Part shown: piece after piece, positions 12,500 to 25,590 of the stretch
How positions within the stretch are numbered: the stretch's first letter is position 1
Layout: each line of letters begins with the position of its first letter
Origin: Podocnemis expansa
Lineage: Eukaryota > Chordata > Testudines > Podocnemididae
DNA: 64,000 nucleotides
Direction of reading: 5' to 3'
NCBI GenBank assembly: GCA_007922195.1
Contig: ML682028.1
Location: forward strand, 18,100,148-18,164,147
The notes under the pieces: generated by a model
Database searches by the model: none
The model's input: only the letters and a program-made list of their open reading frames with translations
Told to the model about the DNA's origin: nothing
Translations under genes and position numbers: made by a program

Positions 12500-15020
12500 T
12501 ATACCAATGTAAAAAGGGAATGCAATGCTACTATTCTGATCTGGAAGCTTTGCATGGAATGATCACACAAGAGGGTGACCTGGGCCCAAGGAGAATAAGG
12601 CCACGTGTACAAAGAATGGGACATCTGAATAGCACAAGCAAGTTCTAACGTGCCAGCTTCTAACATGAAAATAGTGGTGTGAACATCACTGCCTTATTGA
12701 AATTAGAGACGCAGTCCCATTTAAATGCCCCTGATTGTCCTGCCTTGGGCACATATAGCCATGGGCACTGACTTTAGTGCCAGCCATATGGCTAATTCCT
12801 ACATCTCTGGAAGTTCCTTTCCACTGTATTTGCTGGTATTTTTTAAGTGGTTTGAGCAACAGATATCCACTTCAACAAGCAGAGTAAATCCACTCATCTC
12901 CATCCCCGAGTGGGGAGCTCGGGGGGGGGGGCAAGAGAGTAGTGGGGCATCCCCATAGGTGCAGTCTTCCAGTCTGTTTCCAACCTCCCAGCCATACAAC
13001 TCAAAGTTCAAATTGGGATGGCCACCCCAAGGCCAGAGCAGTGCAGCCTAACAGCCAGAGTCAATGGCTGCTCTCAAGTCAGAGCATGGGAAGCAAGCAG
13101 CCTGCAGCCTTGGTCCTCAGGCTGGGTAGAGAGAGCCAGAGCTCTATATAGTCTACATCCTCAGGCAGGGTAGGGCAGTAGTCTGTAGCTATGGTGGAGT
13201 TTGTGCATCTTTGCACTCAGATGCTAAGGTGGGGGTCTGTCACCAAAAAGGGAGTGACAGGGAGGACAGAAGGATGCAGGCTCACCCATCTGTCTCTACT
13301 ATTCCCAGCCAAGGGCCCTATCTTTGATGGGAAAAGTCACCACCCTGATCAGCAAAGATCCCACTGTAATGTGCTGACTTGTCTTGGGCAGGAGTGACCA
13401 TTCCTGGCACCCCCTGAGCCACTTCCTGCTGTGTCTCCTGACGCTGTCATCCAGGTCTCGTCAGGGCCTTCAGTTGCTTGATGCCAGTAATTCCCCACAC
13501 ATCTGACTCTGGGCAGCTGGCTGTGTGCAGCAAGTCTCTGTTTGGGTCGCCAGGGCCTCTGGTTCCTTCAGCTGGGGGCTGAAGTGTCCCTGCTTGGAGC
13601 TTCCACCAAGAATCCTTCCTCTTTTGTGGTCAGCCTAGAATGAGCTGGGCTGCTCTCTTTTATACTGGGGCAGAGTAGGAGCATGCCCAGCACAGCCTGG
13701 GGAGGCAGGGCTTCCACCAGCCATAGCATGGGTTTAACTCTCCTCCTCAGTGTGGGGTAAGCCCACTCCATCACATGGAGTATTTGTCTTTTTGGTTCTT
13801 TGAAAGAGCCATGATTAGTTGGGGGCCCCAGATTTCACTATGACTCTCCTCCAGGCCTGTTCTCAATGCCCCCAGGAACATTTACACCTGTTCATATCCA
13901 GAGCCACGGCAAGATTACATTTTACTTGTGTTTAATGGGGTTAGAAGCAAGGTAGGGTGGTGGTTAGAGGAGAATTGGTCCTGGTCAGGGAGTGAAAAGT
14001 TTTGGTGCAAGTTTTACATTCAGATTGTTTCTCCTTCTGCCATCATGAAAGCTCACCCCAGCTCTGCCTCTCAACCAAAAATGCCACCACAAATGTGTGC
14101 AAGGGCACACTCTGAATGGGCACCAACCACTTCTTCAACCCACACCCTCAGGATGCATAAAGGCTGCTATGCTTCCAGCCCTTGTGTCTGGGCACTCTGA
14201 GATCCATCATGGTACCTAAGCCTGGGAGGAAGGCGCCCTGCATGTCACCCACTCCAGCAAAACCCTGCCCAACATAGGGCTTAGCTACAAGTTAAAACCC
14301 CAATTTAGGCATTTGGCATTTTTCAGAGTATCAAAACACAGGCTGAGCCCTGCTACCCATCATTTCTGTCCTCTGAACCCCAAATTCATATACAAGCTGC
14401 ATTTGGTTATCTGAAACACTGACTGCCCAGAGGTACCAGATGTCCCCAAGGGGTGGAATTCACTAAACAGTTGGCCAGCAATGAATAATTCAGCCTGCTC
14501 TCATTATTATTATTATCTTGCAGGATTTGGTGAGCCTGCTTGGGTTGATTAGCAAGCCACAAGCCCTTGCTCTCAGCAGATTTTCAACCGGGTCAAGGGA
14601 TCAAGGTCTATAGCCAGTGGCTTATCTGCAAGAATTGGTGGAAGTGCTTGTTTGGATGGTTCTACACTGGCTTGAGTTGGCCAAGTAATCTAGAGGTTTT
14701 AATGAGAAAGCTGACCTTGTAAATACAGGATGCTCCTGTATGGAATAAATCAGATCTATATTGTCTCTGTGGTGAGCAGAGGGGGTGGGGAAGGAAGCAC
14801 ATGTGTTGGAAAGATTTAGCCCCAGATAGCTCTGCACAGAAAATAAAACACAAACTTGGGAGGCGGAGTGTTTCTCCGCTATAGTAAGTACTAGATGCAT
14901 TTGCGACAGCTGAGAGATAGATTTACACAGGCCAAAGAGTGGCTACACTCAGGATTCTTGCCCCAGTGCTTTGTGACCTGTCGCTCTTGGTACATATATA
15001 GCCCCAGAACACATCACAGC
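12500..15020. other. Intergenic, no gene recognised
   Basis: No exon or RNA gene. A short TTA repeat (14503-14516) and a G run at 12921 are the only simple repeats noted. Confidence 0.5.
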
Positions 15021-15024
15021 ACAT

Positions 15025-15180
15025 TATCCTCAAAACATTCCTGCAAGGCAGTGCACGGGCCCCTTTCCCCCCACTTACAGATGGGGATTTGAGGCACAAA
15101 GAGTCTAAGGAACCCTCCCAGCTCACTCAGGTAGCCCATGATGGAACCAAATGCAAATCCCTGGCTAGCACCCTGACAAC
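15025..15180 (-). repeat. MIR SINE relic
   Basis: CTTACAGATGGGGATTTGAG, GCACAAAGAGTCTAAGGA and CTCAGGTAGCCCATGATGGA give the reverse complement of MIR. An upstream ATTATCCTCAAAACATTC fits the tail. Confidence 0.75.
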
Positions 15181-15222
15181 TGGGTCTTCTAATTTTCATA
15201 ATATCATATAAATCTGGCAGTC

Positions 15223-15258
15223 TTCAAAAGTGCCACAGGACTCCTTGTTCATTTGTTC
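15223..15258 (-). repeat. Fragment of the short turtle-type repeat
   Basis: AAAAGTGCCACAGGACTCCT is the same block as in the arms at 1293-1486. It is joined directly to a MIR tail fragment (15259-15350: CCCATCTGTAAAACACTGAC). Confidence 0.7.
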
Positions 15259-15839
15259 CATGTTTCCCATCTGTAAAACACTGACACTAACGCTTGCTTC
15301 ATTAGTTAGTTCTTCGTAAAGTGCTGCAGGTTACTTGCACACTCCAGTTCACATCCTATGTACAGTAGATAGGCCAGGTAAGTACTTAGGTTAATAGATT
15401 ATTGGATAAAGGTTTTAAATCAACACAAACTGTGGTGGGATTTATTCCTAACTGACCCAAATTCATCCCTGCAGTAATGTCATAAGAGTCCACGAACCAG
15501 CTGAGAATCACAGTCCATGGCCCTTCATCAAGGAGGGTTTGGCCCTTGTTTGCATTTAAGTTTTATTTAAAAAACTGAGTTGGGTTTAGCTGGGTTTCCG
15601 GCTAGAAGCACATACCCCTGTCTGAGAGAGCTTGGCCAATTACTTTAAACATCTACACCAAATGCAAATTTTTATTAGAGCTACTGGTTGGCAGGAGGGG
15701 CTGAGCTAAGTACAAACAACAATTTAGAGAGGTCTGAACACAGAGAGACAAAGACAACCTTTGGTCTGGCTGAATCTCAAAATTCAGAGCTTCTTGACCC
15801 AGGGGTTTCTTAAAGACATTCAGAGCAGACGACCGGGAT

Positions 15840-16480
15840 CTGTTGAGTTAGGAAGCAAATCTCTTCAGTTGATTGGTATTTGTACCACTGGATATTTTTG
15901 CTCATTTGGACATGCTTCATTTGAATGCTGCCCACCTTCTTTCCAGTCTTGATGGTGAGGGGCCAGGCTTCAGTCCTGTAAATCAAGACGCTGGCCACCA
16001 ACACATTCCATAGCCTGAGCTTCGTTTCTCTATCTATCAGGATGTTTGGTTTGTGAAAGAACTTCTTGAAGGATGCCCCGTTACCGACAACTCTTTTGCC
16101 AGGTGACTTTCAAGTTCTTTCTTGTGCTGTGCTTCTATTATTGACAACAGAACTGAGGAGAAATCATCATCAACCTCAACTTACTAAGAAGCTACGGCCC
16201 TAGCATGTTCAAAAAAAAAAATCACAACTGGTAGAAGTTTGGTTTTACACCAGTTGATTTTCTGGCTGACTTCTACCATTCAGCTTCAAGTGCCACAACC
16301 AGCTCATCCACTGATTCAGCAACTAGTGATGTGTCATCAGTAAAATCAACACTGGAGGGTTCTTATCATTAAGATATATGCCTAAAATGCATTTACTTAG
16401 TACCTGGTCAAGCGCACAGACTACAATGACACACTCCAGGTGCCTACCAGCTCTTCTCCTGCAATCGTCTTCACCTTTGA
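15840..16480 (-). pseudogene. Degraded non-LTR retrotransposon reverse transcriptase
   Basis: Read on the minus strand, 16321-16350 gives VDFTDDTSLV, the catalytic (F/Y)ADD box of non-LTR reverse transcriptases with alanine changed to threonine. It is followed by AESVDELVVALE and, in another frame, INWCKTKLLPV, the usual next block (..WxKTK). Further on, ETKLRLWNVLVASVLIYRTE and AWPLTIKTGKK match the C-terminal S.L.YG.E.W.L block. Stops and frameshifts separate the pieces, so it is dead. The clade is not assigned, but it does not look like the CR1 tails elsewhere in the window. Confidence 0.75.
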
Positions 16481-16559
16481 CCCTATGAAGATCAGAAGAT
16501 CTAAAAGAGGGTGTCTGGATGGCATCATGGACAGCTGTCCATCTCAGGCAGCCATCCTG

Positions 16560-17770
16560 TAATGCGCCAGATTTGGCTCAGGACAGATCATCATGGAGAC
16601 ACGTAACATGACCGGTGGCTTCTACGCTGTCCCACTGACATTATGAGACCAAAGCAAACCATATGAACACATGGATAGTGTGCAACATGTGGATCTGTAT
16701 CTAAAGGTTGGAGCTTAGCCTGCGTATGGCATGTGAGGACTGTGCCTTAAGATACAAGGGTCTGATCTGGAGAATCTTCCTGGAATGAATCAAAATCCTG
16801 TTGCAAAGGCCAAACCCTGACCTCCTGACTCAGCTTCCACTTAGGCAAGCTGTCAAAGAACCCCCTTAGCTGAGGCTATAAGTAAACTGCCAGCCCTGCT
16901 GGCGACTGGCAAAATGCCCATTGACTTCAGTGGGGCCAGGACATCTCCCCTTGAGAGTTGCCAGAGCTTGGCCCTCTTCAGGATTTAGCCTGAGTGCAAG
17001 GATGAAATAAAAATTAAATGGGGTACCCCAGGATTGTGCCCCTAGAGAACCTATTTCCTGGCCCAGGCAGATTCCCCCACCTCCTTCACCCCCACACCAA
17101 ACACATGATAAAAAATAGAGTGAGTTTATCTTAAAATAATATAGTTTCAGTGAAAAGCTACTTTGCGCTTGCCTTTTTTTTTTTTTTTTTTTTGTGAAAG
17201 GTTTATGCATCTCTGGAGGCTGCTTCAATAAAAAGCATTCTGGCTCTCCAAGCATCTGACTGCAAATCAGGGGCCAGCCTTTCCCTTCCTGTGCCGACCT
17301 GCTGGAGTCTGCTGTTATTCTTGGCAGGCCGCCCTGAGGAAGAAAAATCACACCCCCCACCAGCTTGGAGCGGGTGGGAAATGCTGATGTCATGACACCT
17401 TCCAACATCCTTCAAGGTCAGGAGGGAGGATAAAAGGGGAGAGGTTTCATTTGGGTTTTTTTTGTTTTGTTTTAAATGTTAGTGATTGCCTCGCTCAGGC
17501 GCTTCCTCTCCTGCCTCCCTGTTACACAAGATGCTGCAGAACCTCATTTAAAAAGTCAAGCATCAGGGTTATAAACGCCTCCCTCCTACATCTGCAAGAT
17601 GGGACTGAGCCTCCTTTCACAGACCATTGGCTGGGAAATCCACATAAATCATTCCCCTCTGGCCAATCAGGCAGCAATGGGGGGGGGGCCCGGGAGCACT
17701 GGTGCCGGCAAACTTTAGTCCGTGCCATTCAATTTAGCATGCCAAACAGAAAGGAAAACATGCAATGAAA
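16560..17770. other. Intergenic, poly(T) and a TATA-like string
   Basis: Contains 20 T at 17174-17193 and GGATAAAAGGG near 17428. I see no exon that would follow the latter. The 180-codon minus frame at 16866-17408 reads through the poly(T) as a lysine run and is not a gene. Confidence 0.5.
17174..17193 (+). repeat. Poly(T) run, 20 bases
   Basis: Homopolymer, possibly the tail of a minus-strand retroposon, but no matching body was recognised. Confidence 0.9.
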
Positions 17771-17905
17771 CTTAGATTGTAAATGCTTTGGGGGAGAGGT
17801 CATGCTTTTGTTCAGAATTTGTACAGCGCCTAGCATGCTGGAATCCTAGTCCATGACTGAGGTCCTTAGATCCTACCACAACACAAATAAATTATACTAA
17901 TACCG
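17771..17905 (+). repeat. L2-like LINE/SINE tail
   Basis: CTTAGATTGTAAATGCTTTG, TTTGTACAGCGCCTAGCATG and GTCCATGACTGAGG, ending in ACAAATAAATTATACTAATA. I recall this as a frequent reptile repeat end. A shorter copy lies at 25493-25590. Confidence 0.7.
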
Positions 17906-18144
17906 GTAAATAATCAGAGCAACACCCAAGCAGTCTGGTGTTTCTTGAAAATACGTATGTAATCAATCAGACCTCAGACTTATCATTCTTCTGACAAGCT
18001 ACTTCATAACTTTCCATTAGCTAAATCTCACCACCACCATACCTCCTGGGACAAACATCAGCAGGCCAGCTGTGGATGGGACTGGCTCCCTCCTAGAAAT
18101 CAGTCAAGTTATGCCAAGTTACACCTGCTGACAAGCTGGTCAAA

Positions 18145-18260
18145 GCCTTTTCATCCCTATCGCACAGACTGAGAAACGAAGGCTTGGAGCTTTTCATTAG
18201 CAGACTGACTTCCCCAGTGCATTAAAGCTAGAGAAAGATCTGAAGTTTTCTGCCTCCTTA
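18145..18260 (-). repeat. MIR-like relic
   Basis: ATCCCTATCGCACAGACTGA and GAAACGAAGGCTTGGAG resemble the reverse MIR core (CCCATTTTACAGATGAGGAAACTGAGGC). Diverged. Confidence 0.5.
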
Positions 18261-18844
18261 TCTCCGTCTCTAAGTGCATGACTGCATGGCCTTCCAACAT
18301 AATCTCTAATACAGCTCAGTTCTAAAAGACAGGATGCTGAGTTTGGTTATAAAGGTTAAACCAGACCTGCCTGCAAAAATAGTGTATTGGCACAGATCTC
18401 TAGACTGCGAGAACTAAACTCTCTCTGGAAAGGAGCTGATGAATACAGAGATCATTTGTTTCTTCTCTGTTCTCAGAACAGCCAGCCATACATGCTGTAA
18501 GCACCTTTCATGCACTAAAATTCAGGAGCATAAAATGAATAGATGATCCCAGCTGCTTCTGCAAACCCAGCCCATGAAATTGGTTCAGTGCCGTGTTTAT
18601 AAATATTAAAATTACATCTCTGTGAGGCAGCCGCTCCTGGAACGACCCCGGCTGCGTATGGCGTGTTATTTATTGTTTATTGCACCGTGGAGCAGTGCTC
18701 CTATTTTATGCACCAGCAACTCTTCAGTGTGCTGATTTTTGGGGGAAGACGTGATCCATTGTGCAGAGAGACAGTGGCATATGCAGTCAGTACAGGCCAG
18801 CCCCCAGGTTCCCAGAAGCTTGCATCACTCTGCTCGCCAGTTTT

Positions 18845-19092
18845 AGGGTTACCAGATACCCAAGCATGGAAAGGAGGACAGAGAACTATGAAAAGGAGGA
18901 CAGATGGAGAAAATGTAGTGTTAATGTAATATTCTTCTGTTTTTAGGGGGCCCTGGAACACTTCCCCCTAAAAATAGGGTGTTCCGGGGTGTTCCAGAGT
19001 ACTTTAACCCCTGCAAGTAAAAAGCCAGACAAAATAATGTATTTTGAAAATGCCTGCCAGACGGAGGACGTGAAGGTGACAAGGAGGAGGCT
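18845..19092 (+). repeat. MITE-like element, copy 1
   Basis: AGGGTTACCAGATACCCAAG, GGAAAGGAGGACAGAG, GTGTTAATGTAATATTCTTC, CCCCTAAAAATAGGG and AAAATAATGTATTTTGAAAA. The same blocks occur in the opposite orientation at 35886-36172. This copy lacks the clear far terminus. Confidence 0.8.
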
Positions 19093-22000
19093 GGTATGGA
19101 GCAGGGAGCTTCAACAGGCTCATCCTTTTGGGGTCCCCTATCACAGGATGCATCTAGGCTCTAAGGATCACCCCAGAAAAGGGAAATCTTAACACCATTA
19201 CTCCAGATCCAGCAAGCTACAAATCCCTCCTGATCCCCAGCACTTCCAGATAGCAAAATTCTACCCCCCAATCCCCATCAAGCAGCCCAACTCTTCAACA
19301 CACTTGACCTGTATTAATTAATCCATGCAGTGCTCCACGGTGATGGCTGTTCCTATGACAGTCATTGTGCAGGGAGGCAGACAGGCACAGAGGGGCCAAT
19401 GATTAGACTAAGGGCCCCCTCTGAGACACAGGCAGACCCCAGGCAAGACCTGAGGACTCAGTGCTCAGACGAGTGCTGCCATAACTCCTCTGGCATCCTG
19501 GAGCAATGCTCTGTGATGGAGAAAGGAGGCACTTCACCCTGACTGCTGACCATCCATTGCCCTGAAACCGACAGGCATGTGTTGCACTCCATATCTGCAC
19601 CAAACAGCCACTGGGTTGTACAAGTTCTCCTCCTCAGGAGGATGCTCTTGCTTTCTCCCTTTTCCGGGCTGAATGTAAAACAAAAGATCTGAAGGAACAA
19701 ACAGTCTTCTGGTGCTGATTGCCAAGCTGCGTGTCTGAACTTGTGAACCAAGGCGGCAGGAGAGGGGAGGCCAGGCAGGATCTGCGCGGCATGAGAGCAG
19801 GATGTGCAGCGACCTGTGAACCGTGAAGCAGTGAGGAAGGGTGAAACGGGAGATGCCAGACAGGGAACACAGGAGCCAGGCCAAGGGCTGGAGTGGCGAG
19901 AGAGTGAGCAAAAAGCATGTGGCGGGGAGAGGGGGAGGAAGCAGGCATAGGCAGCAGCAGAAGGGAAGGGTCAGGAGACGCAAGGTAAGACAACGCACTG
20001 GCTAAGAAGCACCTGAAGGAGGCGCTGATGAAGGAGACGTTTGGAAGAACCTGCAATACCTGTGGAGAAATCTGTATATGGAAGAGGTGCCAGAAAGACA
20101 GGAGGGTGCAGCTATCACTACCGGAGCTATATGGGCTCGTAAAGGCTTCCTCACTTACCCTCTTCAGCTCCAGTCCTCTGTGTTCACAAAAACACACCTA
20201 GACATCACCTTCTGCCATCAGTGCTCTCTGTTTACATGCGTTCCTTCCCCCAACTATAGACCGTCCATTCAAGCTCAGGGGCCTCACAGTTCCAGCCCTT
20301 GCCCTGAGCAGCCCACTTTCCTGAAGGCTTCCACACCCCTCTGGGCTAGCCACTTGCCCCTTTTCTAATAGCTGCAGCACAAACTACCACTCTCCAGCAC
20401 CTTGCTACTCAGCTTCCCTCTTCCAGCTGAGCTGTCACCTGGGAGCCTTTATAGGGCTTGTCTCAGGGAGCTGCCAGCTGCTCCCTTTCCAGGCAGGTTC
20501 ATTCTCCTGATCTTTAGGCTCAAGTGGCAGGGCAAGCTAAGTCTGTGTCCTGCTACAGGGCTTTTCAGACAGGCTTTTCGTTGTTCTCTCCAGAAGGGAT
20601 GAGGAGGGTGCCCACAGTGGTACATCTCCCCAGGGTCCAGCTCACTCTTGAGGCTTTACTCGATGCATTACAGGCTTCACCTGCAGAAACAGATGTGCTG
20701 GTTAGGTTTCTTATCAGTTCTTCCCATAATTCCGCCCAGAGCCTTGGCAGCCGGTCAGGATAAAGGGCTCTCAGCAAAGGGCCGTCGTCCTAGGAGTGCT
20801 GGCATACTGCAGGTTCTCCCCCTTCCACCTCTTGACAAGAGCAGGGACTGAACTCTCCCTGCACCATGCCCTTCGGGACCTCAGCATGGCCCCCAGCACA
20901 CAAGCCCACGGACCATGCAAAATCTCTCCTTGATCGAGAGTGTGCCCTGAGGCACTGCTGTCCACTGACACTCATGAAAGAGAGTGACAGGCCGGCATTC
21001 AGTACTGAAGTTGCTCAGGCCTCTCCCACACTAGCTGATCAATGGCTGACACCCTCAGACCAGAAGCACTGAGGCAAAAAGGCAGATCAGAGTCCACCAA
21101 GTTGCTGGTTGAGCTCAGAGTGCTTTTGCCATGGGCCTCATTCTGCTGTGCAGGGCACAGGTCACACAACAGCCACTGGATGAGAACAGAGCATGAGATC
21201 CTGGAGATGCCCAGAATCTCAGGCTTGTGCATGTTGAGTGAAAGGAGGCAAGAAAAAACAATAAATGGTGCCACGGAGCTGGACAATGCCATTAAAATGG
21301 AGACAGCATGGATGCATTCTGGAGAGCCAGATGTTCAAGGCAGCCAGGTTCCTAATGAGCCGTTGTTATGAAAAGCAGCTGGAACAGAGTTTCATGGGGG
21401 TATTTTCTGCATCCACACCAGGGAGGGGGGGATCACTAAGCAACCAACCAGCTTTTCAGTTTTCAGGAAAAATAAAGGAGCATTAAAACCAAATCACTGC
21501 TGGGCACGGGTGGCTCTTTCTTTTCTGGGACCCCAGTGAAAGAGCTACACAACATTGCAGCAATTTTATTTGCCCCTTCTGTTGATTTCCCATTTCCCTG
21601 CTGGACTCACAGGAGCTGAGGGTAAGTGAATTTGATGACATAACAAAGAAACATCAGAAATATAAGGTGATTCACATCTACCCCACTCACATGCTTCCAG
21701 TAAGCTGCTCGACCCCAGCTATTTGCAAAGGGGAGGGTGGGGACGCAACCCAAGCTAGGATATTCTCCCTTCAACAGTGTTTGGGCAAAACCTGGCATTA
21801 GTAAAATTTGGTGCAAGACATCTCACTGTGAGGCAGGGACTGGCCAACCTCTCAAATGATGCAGCAAGTGCAAGATAAATAAAAGGCCAGGAAATTGCCC
21901 TTAGACTCCATCCTCATTTCTAATGCTAGGTTGCACACCTACATTCAGACATGCAAAAAACCCAGACACACCTGGCTAGGACAAGCATGGAAGCAAAGGT

Positions 22001-23300
22001 GCACCAGTGCTAGGGGTGGCTAGCTCCAGCAGGGTGGCAGAGGCTCACCGCTCACCAGGCAGGGATCAAGGCAAGCACTAGCAGAGCCTGAGGCTGAGGC
22101 CAGTTCTTCGCATGACCCTTTGCATGTCATGCAGCCACACATCATGGTGATGCACCAGCCCCTCATTTCCAGCACTACCAACACACAGCTGCACTAACCT
22201 CTCACATCCCAAGCTCGTACAATGGATTGAGGCCAGCCAAGAGCTCTTTTTCATCTGTGGAGGGGCAGGGACCATCTGACTGAACTAGGCCAAGAGCTCT
22301 CTCTCAGGCCTTCACTGCTCCTCCGTGGGCTTGCGTCTTTTCTTACTCAGACTGGACGTCTCCAGGGGCTGGGGCTCAACACAGAGCCTTTATGTTTGAA
22401 TGAAGTCCCCTGGAACAGCAACCAAATGCTCTTCTGTCTCTGCAGGGCAGTTCCCAATCCAGCTCCTAATGCACGGGTGTCCCCACACTAACAATATCCC
22501 TGCCATCTCTTAGTGGCACCCTCAGGTCAAGGGAGCAGAGGCACACCATGCCCATGGTGTTTGTTCTCACATATGTGGTATCTTGCATCCAGTCGTCTCT
22601 AAGTTTCTGGAGCAGCTAGGCCAGCCTCTCCCTCTGATGCTTTGCTCACTCGGGTAGCATGAGTGTGTCTGGTCTCAGAGTGGTGCTCGGCACAGGCGAC
22701 GGCGACAGATCCCGCAGGGGGGGAGCTGCATCCTCCATGGGGAACTCCAGCAGGATATCCGGGAAACCTGTGCTACAATACATTGCTTCCTGCCGACAAA
22801 GGGCCCGCAGGCCTGGGACAGAACCAACACACCTGCAAGGCAATGCCATCCTCAGGAAAGAAGCCACAAAGGCCATGCCTGCTGCAGCCACAGTCAAACT
22901 GACTCCAGATGCATGCTGGAGAGTGGAGACCGATTCCCCCCTTGGCTCATCTACAACAAGGCCATGCTTATTGCTGGAGAAATGTTCCAGCAGGAGCTAT
23001 CTTCGTGGGCAGGCTCGCATCCTGAGGAGGTTTCCTCTTCTGCCCTTATTGGAGAAAGCCGCCACAGGGATGGAGAGCCTGGCCTGCTTGAGCTCCAGTC
23101 CCAGCCCTGCATCAGCCTGGGGGAGCAATTTAGACCATGGTCAAAAATGAAGCTAGAGTCCAAGATTGTTATCTGGGCTCCTGACTAGGTAGCCAGAAGT
23201 CCAGGGGAGGTGCTGGCAGGGCTCAGCACTTTTGAAGATCAGGCCTCTTATTAAGGGGCCTAAATATGGACTGGGGCTTTAGGCACTTGAGTGGCAAATT
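19093..23300. other. Intergenic, no gene recognised
   Basis: Includes the longest open frame of the window (19634-20197, minus, 187 codons), which is rich in Ser, Leu and Pro from pyrimidine-rich DNA and shows no domain. No RNA gene or clear repeat. Confidence 0.5.
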
Positions 23301-23309
23301 GTGCCTTAA

Positions 23310-23590
23310 TCTTTTTGTGCCTCATTTTTCCATCTGTGAAATTGGGATGAACTGAACTGAACTGCCTCACTGGACTGTTTGGGACAACCCAGTAACATGC
23401 TGATGTAGGTATTTACTCAACCCCCATCCCCATAGTTGCTGAGCACTTCACAAGTGCTAATGTACTTCTCCTCAGCACACTCCTGGGTAGCAGGGCTGGG
23501 CCACTAACTGAGGCTGGTCATAGGTCACATAGGACATCCGTGGCAGATCAGGGACTCGAACACAGGTCTCCCAAGTGAGCGTCCCACACC
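23310..23590. repeat. Two MIR-like relics in opposite orientation
   Basis: Plus-strand piece 23310-23410 has TTTGTGCCTCATTTTTCCATC and GTGAAATTGGGATGA. Minus-strand piece 23420-23590 has TCATAGGTCACATAGGACAT, GCAGATCAGGGACTCGAACA and GGTCTCCCAAGTGAG. Confidence 0.65.
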
Positions 23591-24799
23591 TTGCAGAACA
23601 TCATCCTCTCCATGTGCCTTGCACATTGTCAGGAGCTGCACGGAGGCCAAGCATTCCTGTCACCTTTTGTTTTCCAGCTGAAGAGACCCTGGGCCAGTTG
23701 CCTAGATTGGCAAAACCTGGCTCACGTTAAACAGCTGCTACAAGGAATCAGAGGAGCCAGCCAAATTTCTTCCTGTTTGTTCAAACTCTCTGAGGTGAAC
23801 TTTCTTGCTTGGTTTTAAACCAGTTTCACCCATAGGAAAACAGGAACTGCAAATATGCCAAGAAAGGGACTGGAAGAGTCATCTAGACTGGCTGGATCAA
23901 ATGGAAGCATCTGGTCATCCTCTGCCAATATGCTTCTGTGTGCCCTGCACAGCACCAGCTCACTAGGCTCGGCTGGGACATACAAGCATTACCTCTACAG
24001 GGTGGTGTGATTGTCCCCCAGTGAGGGCAGGTATGCAGAAATAAACTCATGTGACAGGAAGCTGAGACAGTCTGAGGTATATCAGAAACCATCTCAGTAT
24101 ACGTTTAGGTGGCCATCTCTGTGCTATCAAGGCACCAGGTAGATGCAAAGCATTCACACTTAGCTTTCATCTACCCAGACTGTTTCATGTAGCGGATGCT
24201 GGGTCATAACACGAAGGGAGGGACTCCATGCTTGAAAAGGCTCTTTGCTGAAAGAACAACGGACAGAGATATCACAATTCCAGCTAGCATTCTAGCCACA
24301 TGCACAAAGACTGACTTCCTGGGCCCTCCTCCAGACTCTTCCTTTCTACAACTTGTGCTTCCCTCTCCTACTTCCATGCTGGTTGCTACCTCGGCACATG
24401 ATTCCTCAAAAAAGATGCAACATAAAGCTCGTTTAGGGTCTGATCCTATGAGGTGCTAGCTTCCATCCATTTGTTCAGAAATCTACTGGATCAGGCTGTC
24501 ACTTGCCAGTAAAGTACCAAGGACTAGTTGTGATGGTCTGACCATCTTACCCAAGTACACACCTCCCAAGTCTGTGGAGGAACTGACTGGGCATCTGTAA
24601 TGCCCTTGGAAACCAACAGCGCTGCAGGCACTGGGAACCACCTCTCAAAACAGCACAATGCGATGGCTCTGTAGATCAGAAAACCACAGCCCCCATCAGC
24701 CCCTTTCCCAGCACACTTCCATTTCACCTGGTTAGGTAAGAGAAAGATAAAAATTACATGCCTCAGAATAATTAAAAGGGTCCATGATATTACTACTGA

Positions 24800-25480
24800 G
24801 TTATAGGTTAAATCAGTCAGACGGAACACATTTTTTAAATCTAATAGGACTTTTCTAAAGTTTGTTTGCTATTTGTATTTTACATACAATTGGACATTAA
24901 AAGCATTGGTTTCACTTTCTGTTTGCAATGAATTTCCCGTCCTGAATCTCCAGCATTTTTTGACTGCAAATTCTTTAGGGTATTTCTAAAATCTAGTTCA
25001 TTGAAATTAAATCTTGGAAGCATTTCAGTGCCTCTAGAGATGGCTTGAATGAAAATCCCCAATTTCTTGTTCCCCAAACTTCATTTGTCCGATTGTGCGC
25101 TTAGACTGCAAATTTCTCAAAGCAGGGTTGGTCCCACCTTGAATGCATGGAAAAGCACACAGCACATCATCAGGACTGGTTAGAAAACAGCTGAAAGATT
25201 TCACAAAAATTTTCTCAATTTCAAAATCAACCACTTTTCCATAATACTTTTTAAAAAAATAATCAAAATTATTTTTGTATTTACCAAAAACACGTTTCTT
25301 ACTGAAAACTTGGTTTTCAGCAAACAAATTTTAAAAAATGATTATTATAAAATTGTATTGAAATTTCTGGAAAAATAGAGCAAAAAAATGTGATCTCATT
25401 AAACTGTTCTAAGTTCTATTAACAAATGGCATTTTTCTTTAAAAAGGGGGGAGGGGATTTTCAACTAACTCTCATACAAC
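24800..25480. repeat. AAAATTTT-type interspersed repeat
   Basis: A/T-rich with CAAAAATTTTCTCAATTTC, AATCAAAATTATTTTTG and TGAAATTTCTGGAAAAATA. The longest of the six patches of this type, and possibly two copies. Confidence 0.5.
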
Positions 25481-25492
25481 TTTTTCCTAAGA

Positions 25493-25590
25493 CAAAGGGT
25501 CCATCTGTTTGTTCTGTGTTTGTCCAGCTCCTAACATCAAGATCCATGACCAGAGCATGTCCGTGCTACAATAATACAAACAAGTAACAT
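25493..25590 (+). repeat. L2-like tail, second copy
   Basis: TTGTTCTGTGTTTGTCCAGC, TAACATCAAGATCCATGACC and GCTACAATAATACAAAC follow 17800-17905 with substitutions. Confidence 0.6.

Noticed and set aside
16866..17408. 180-codon minus-strand frame
   Set aside because: It crosses the 20-base poly(T), giving a lysine run, and resembles no protein.
17428..17440. TATA box of a gene
   Set aside because: GGATAAAAGGG alone, with no exon downstream and a homopolymer-rich context.
18761..18946. Similar short peptides here and at 36083-36271 as a gene family
   Set aside because: Both come from copies of the same MITE-like repeat read in corresponding frames.
19634..20197. Longest open reading frame, 187 codons, minus strand
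   Set aside because: Composition is Ser/Leu/Pro-rich from pyrimidine-rich DNA; no domain, no splice context, and overlapping frames are equally open.
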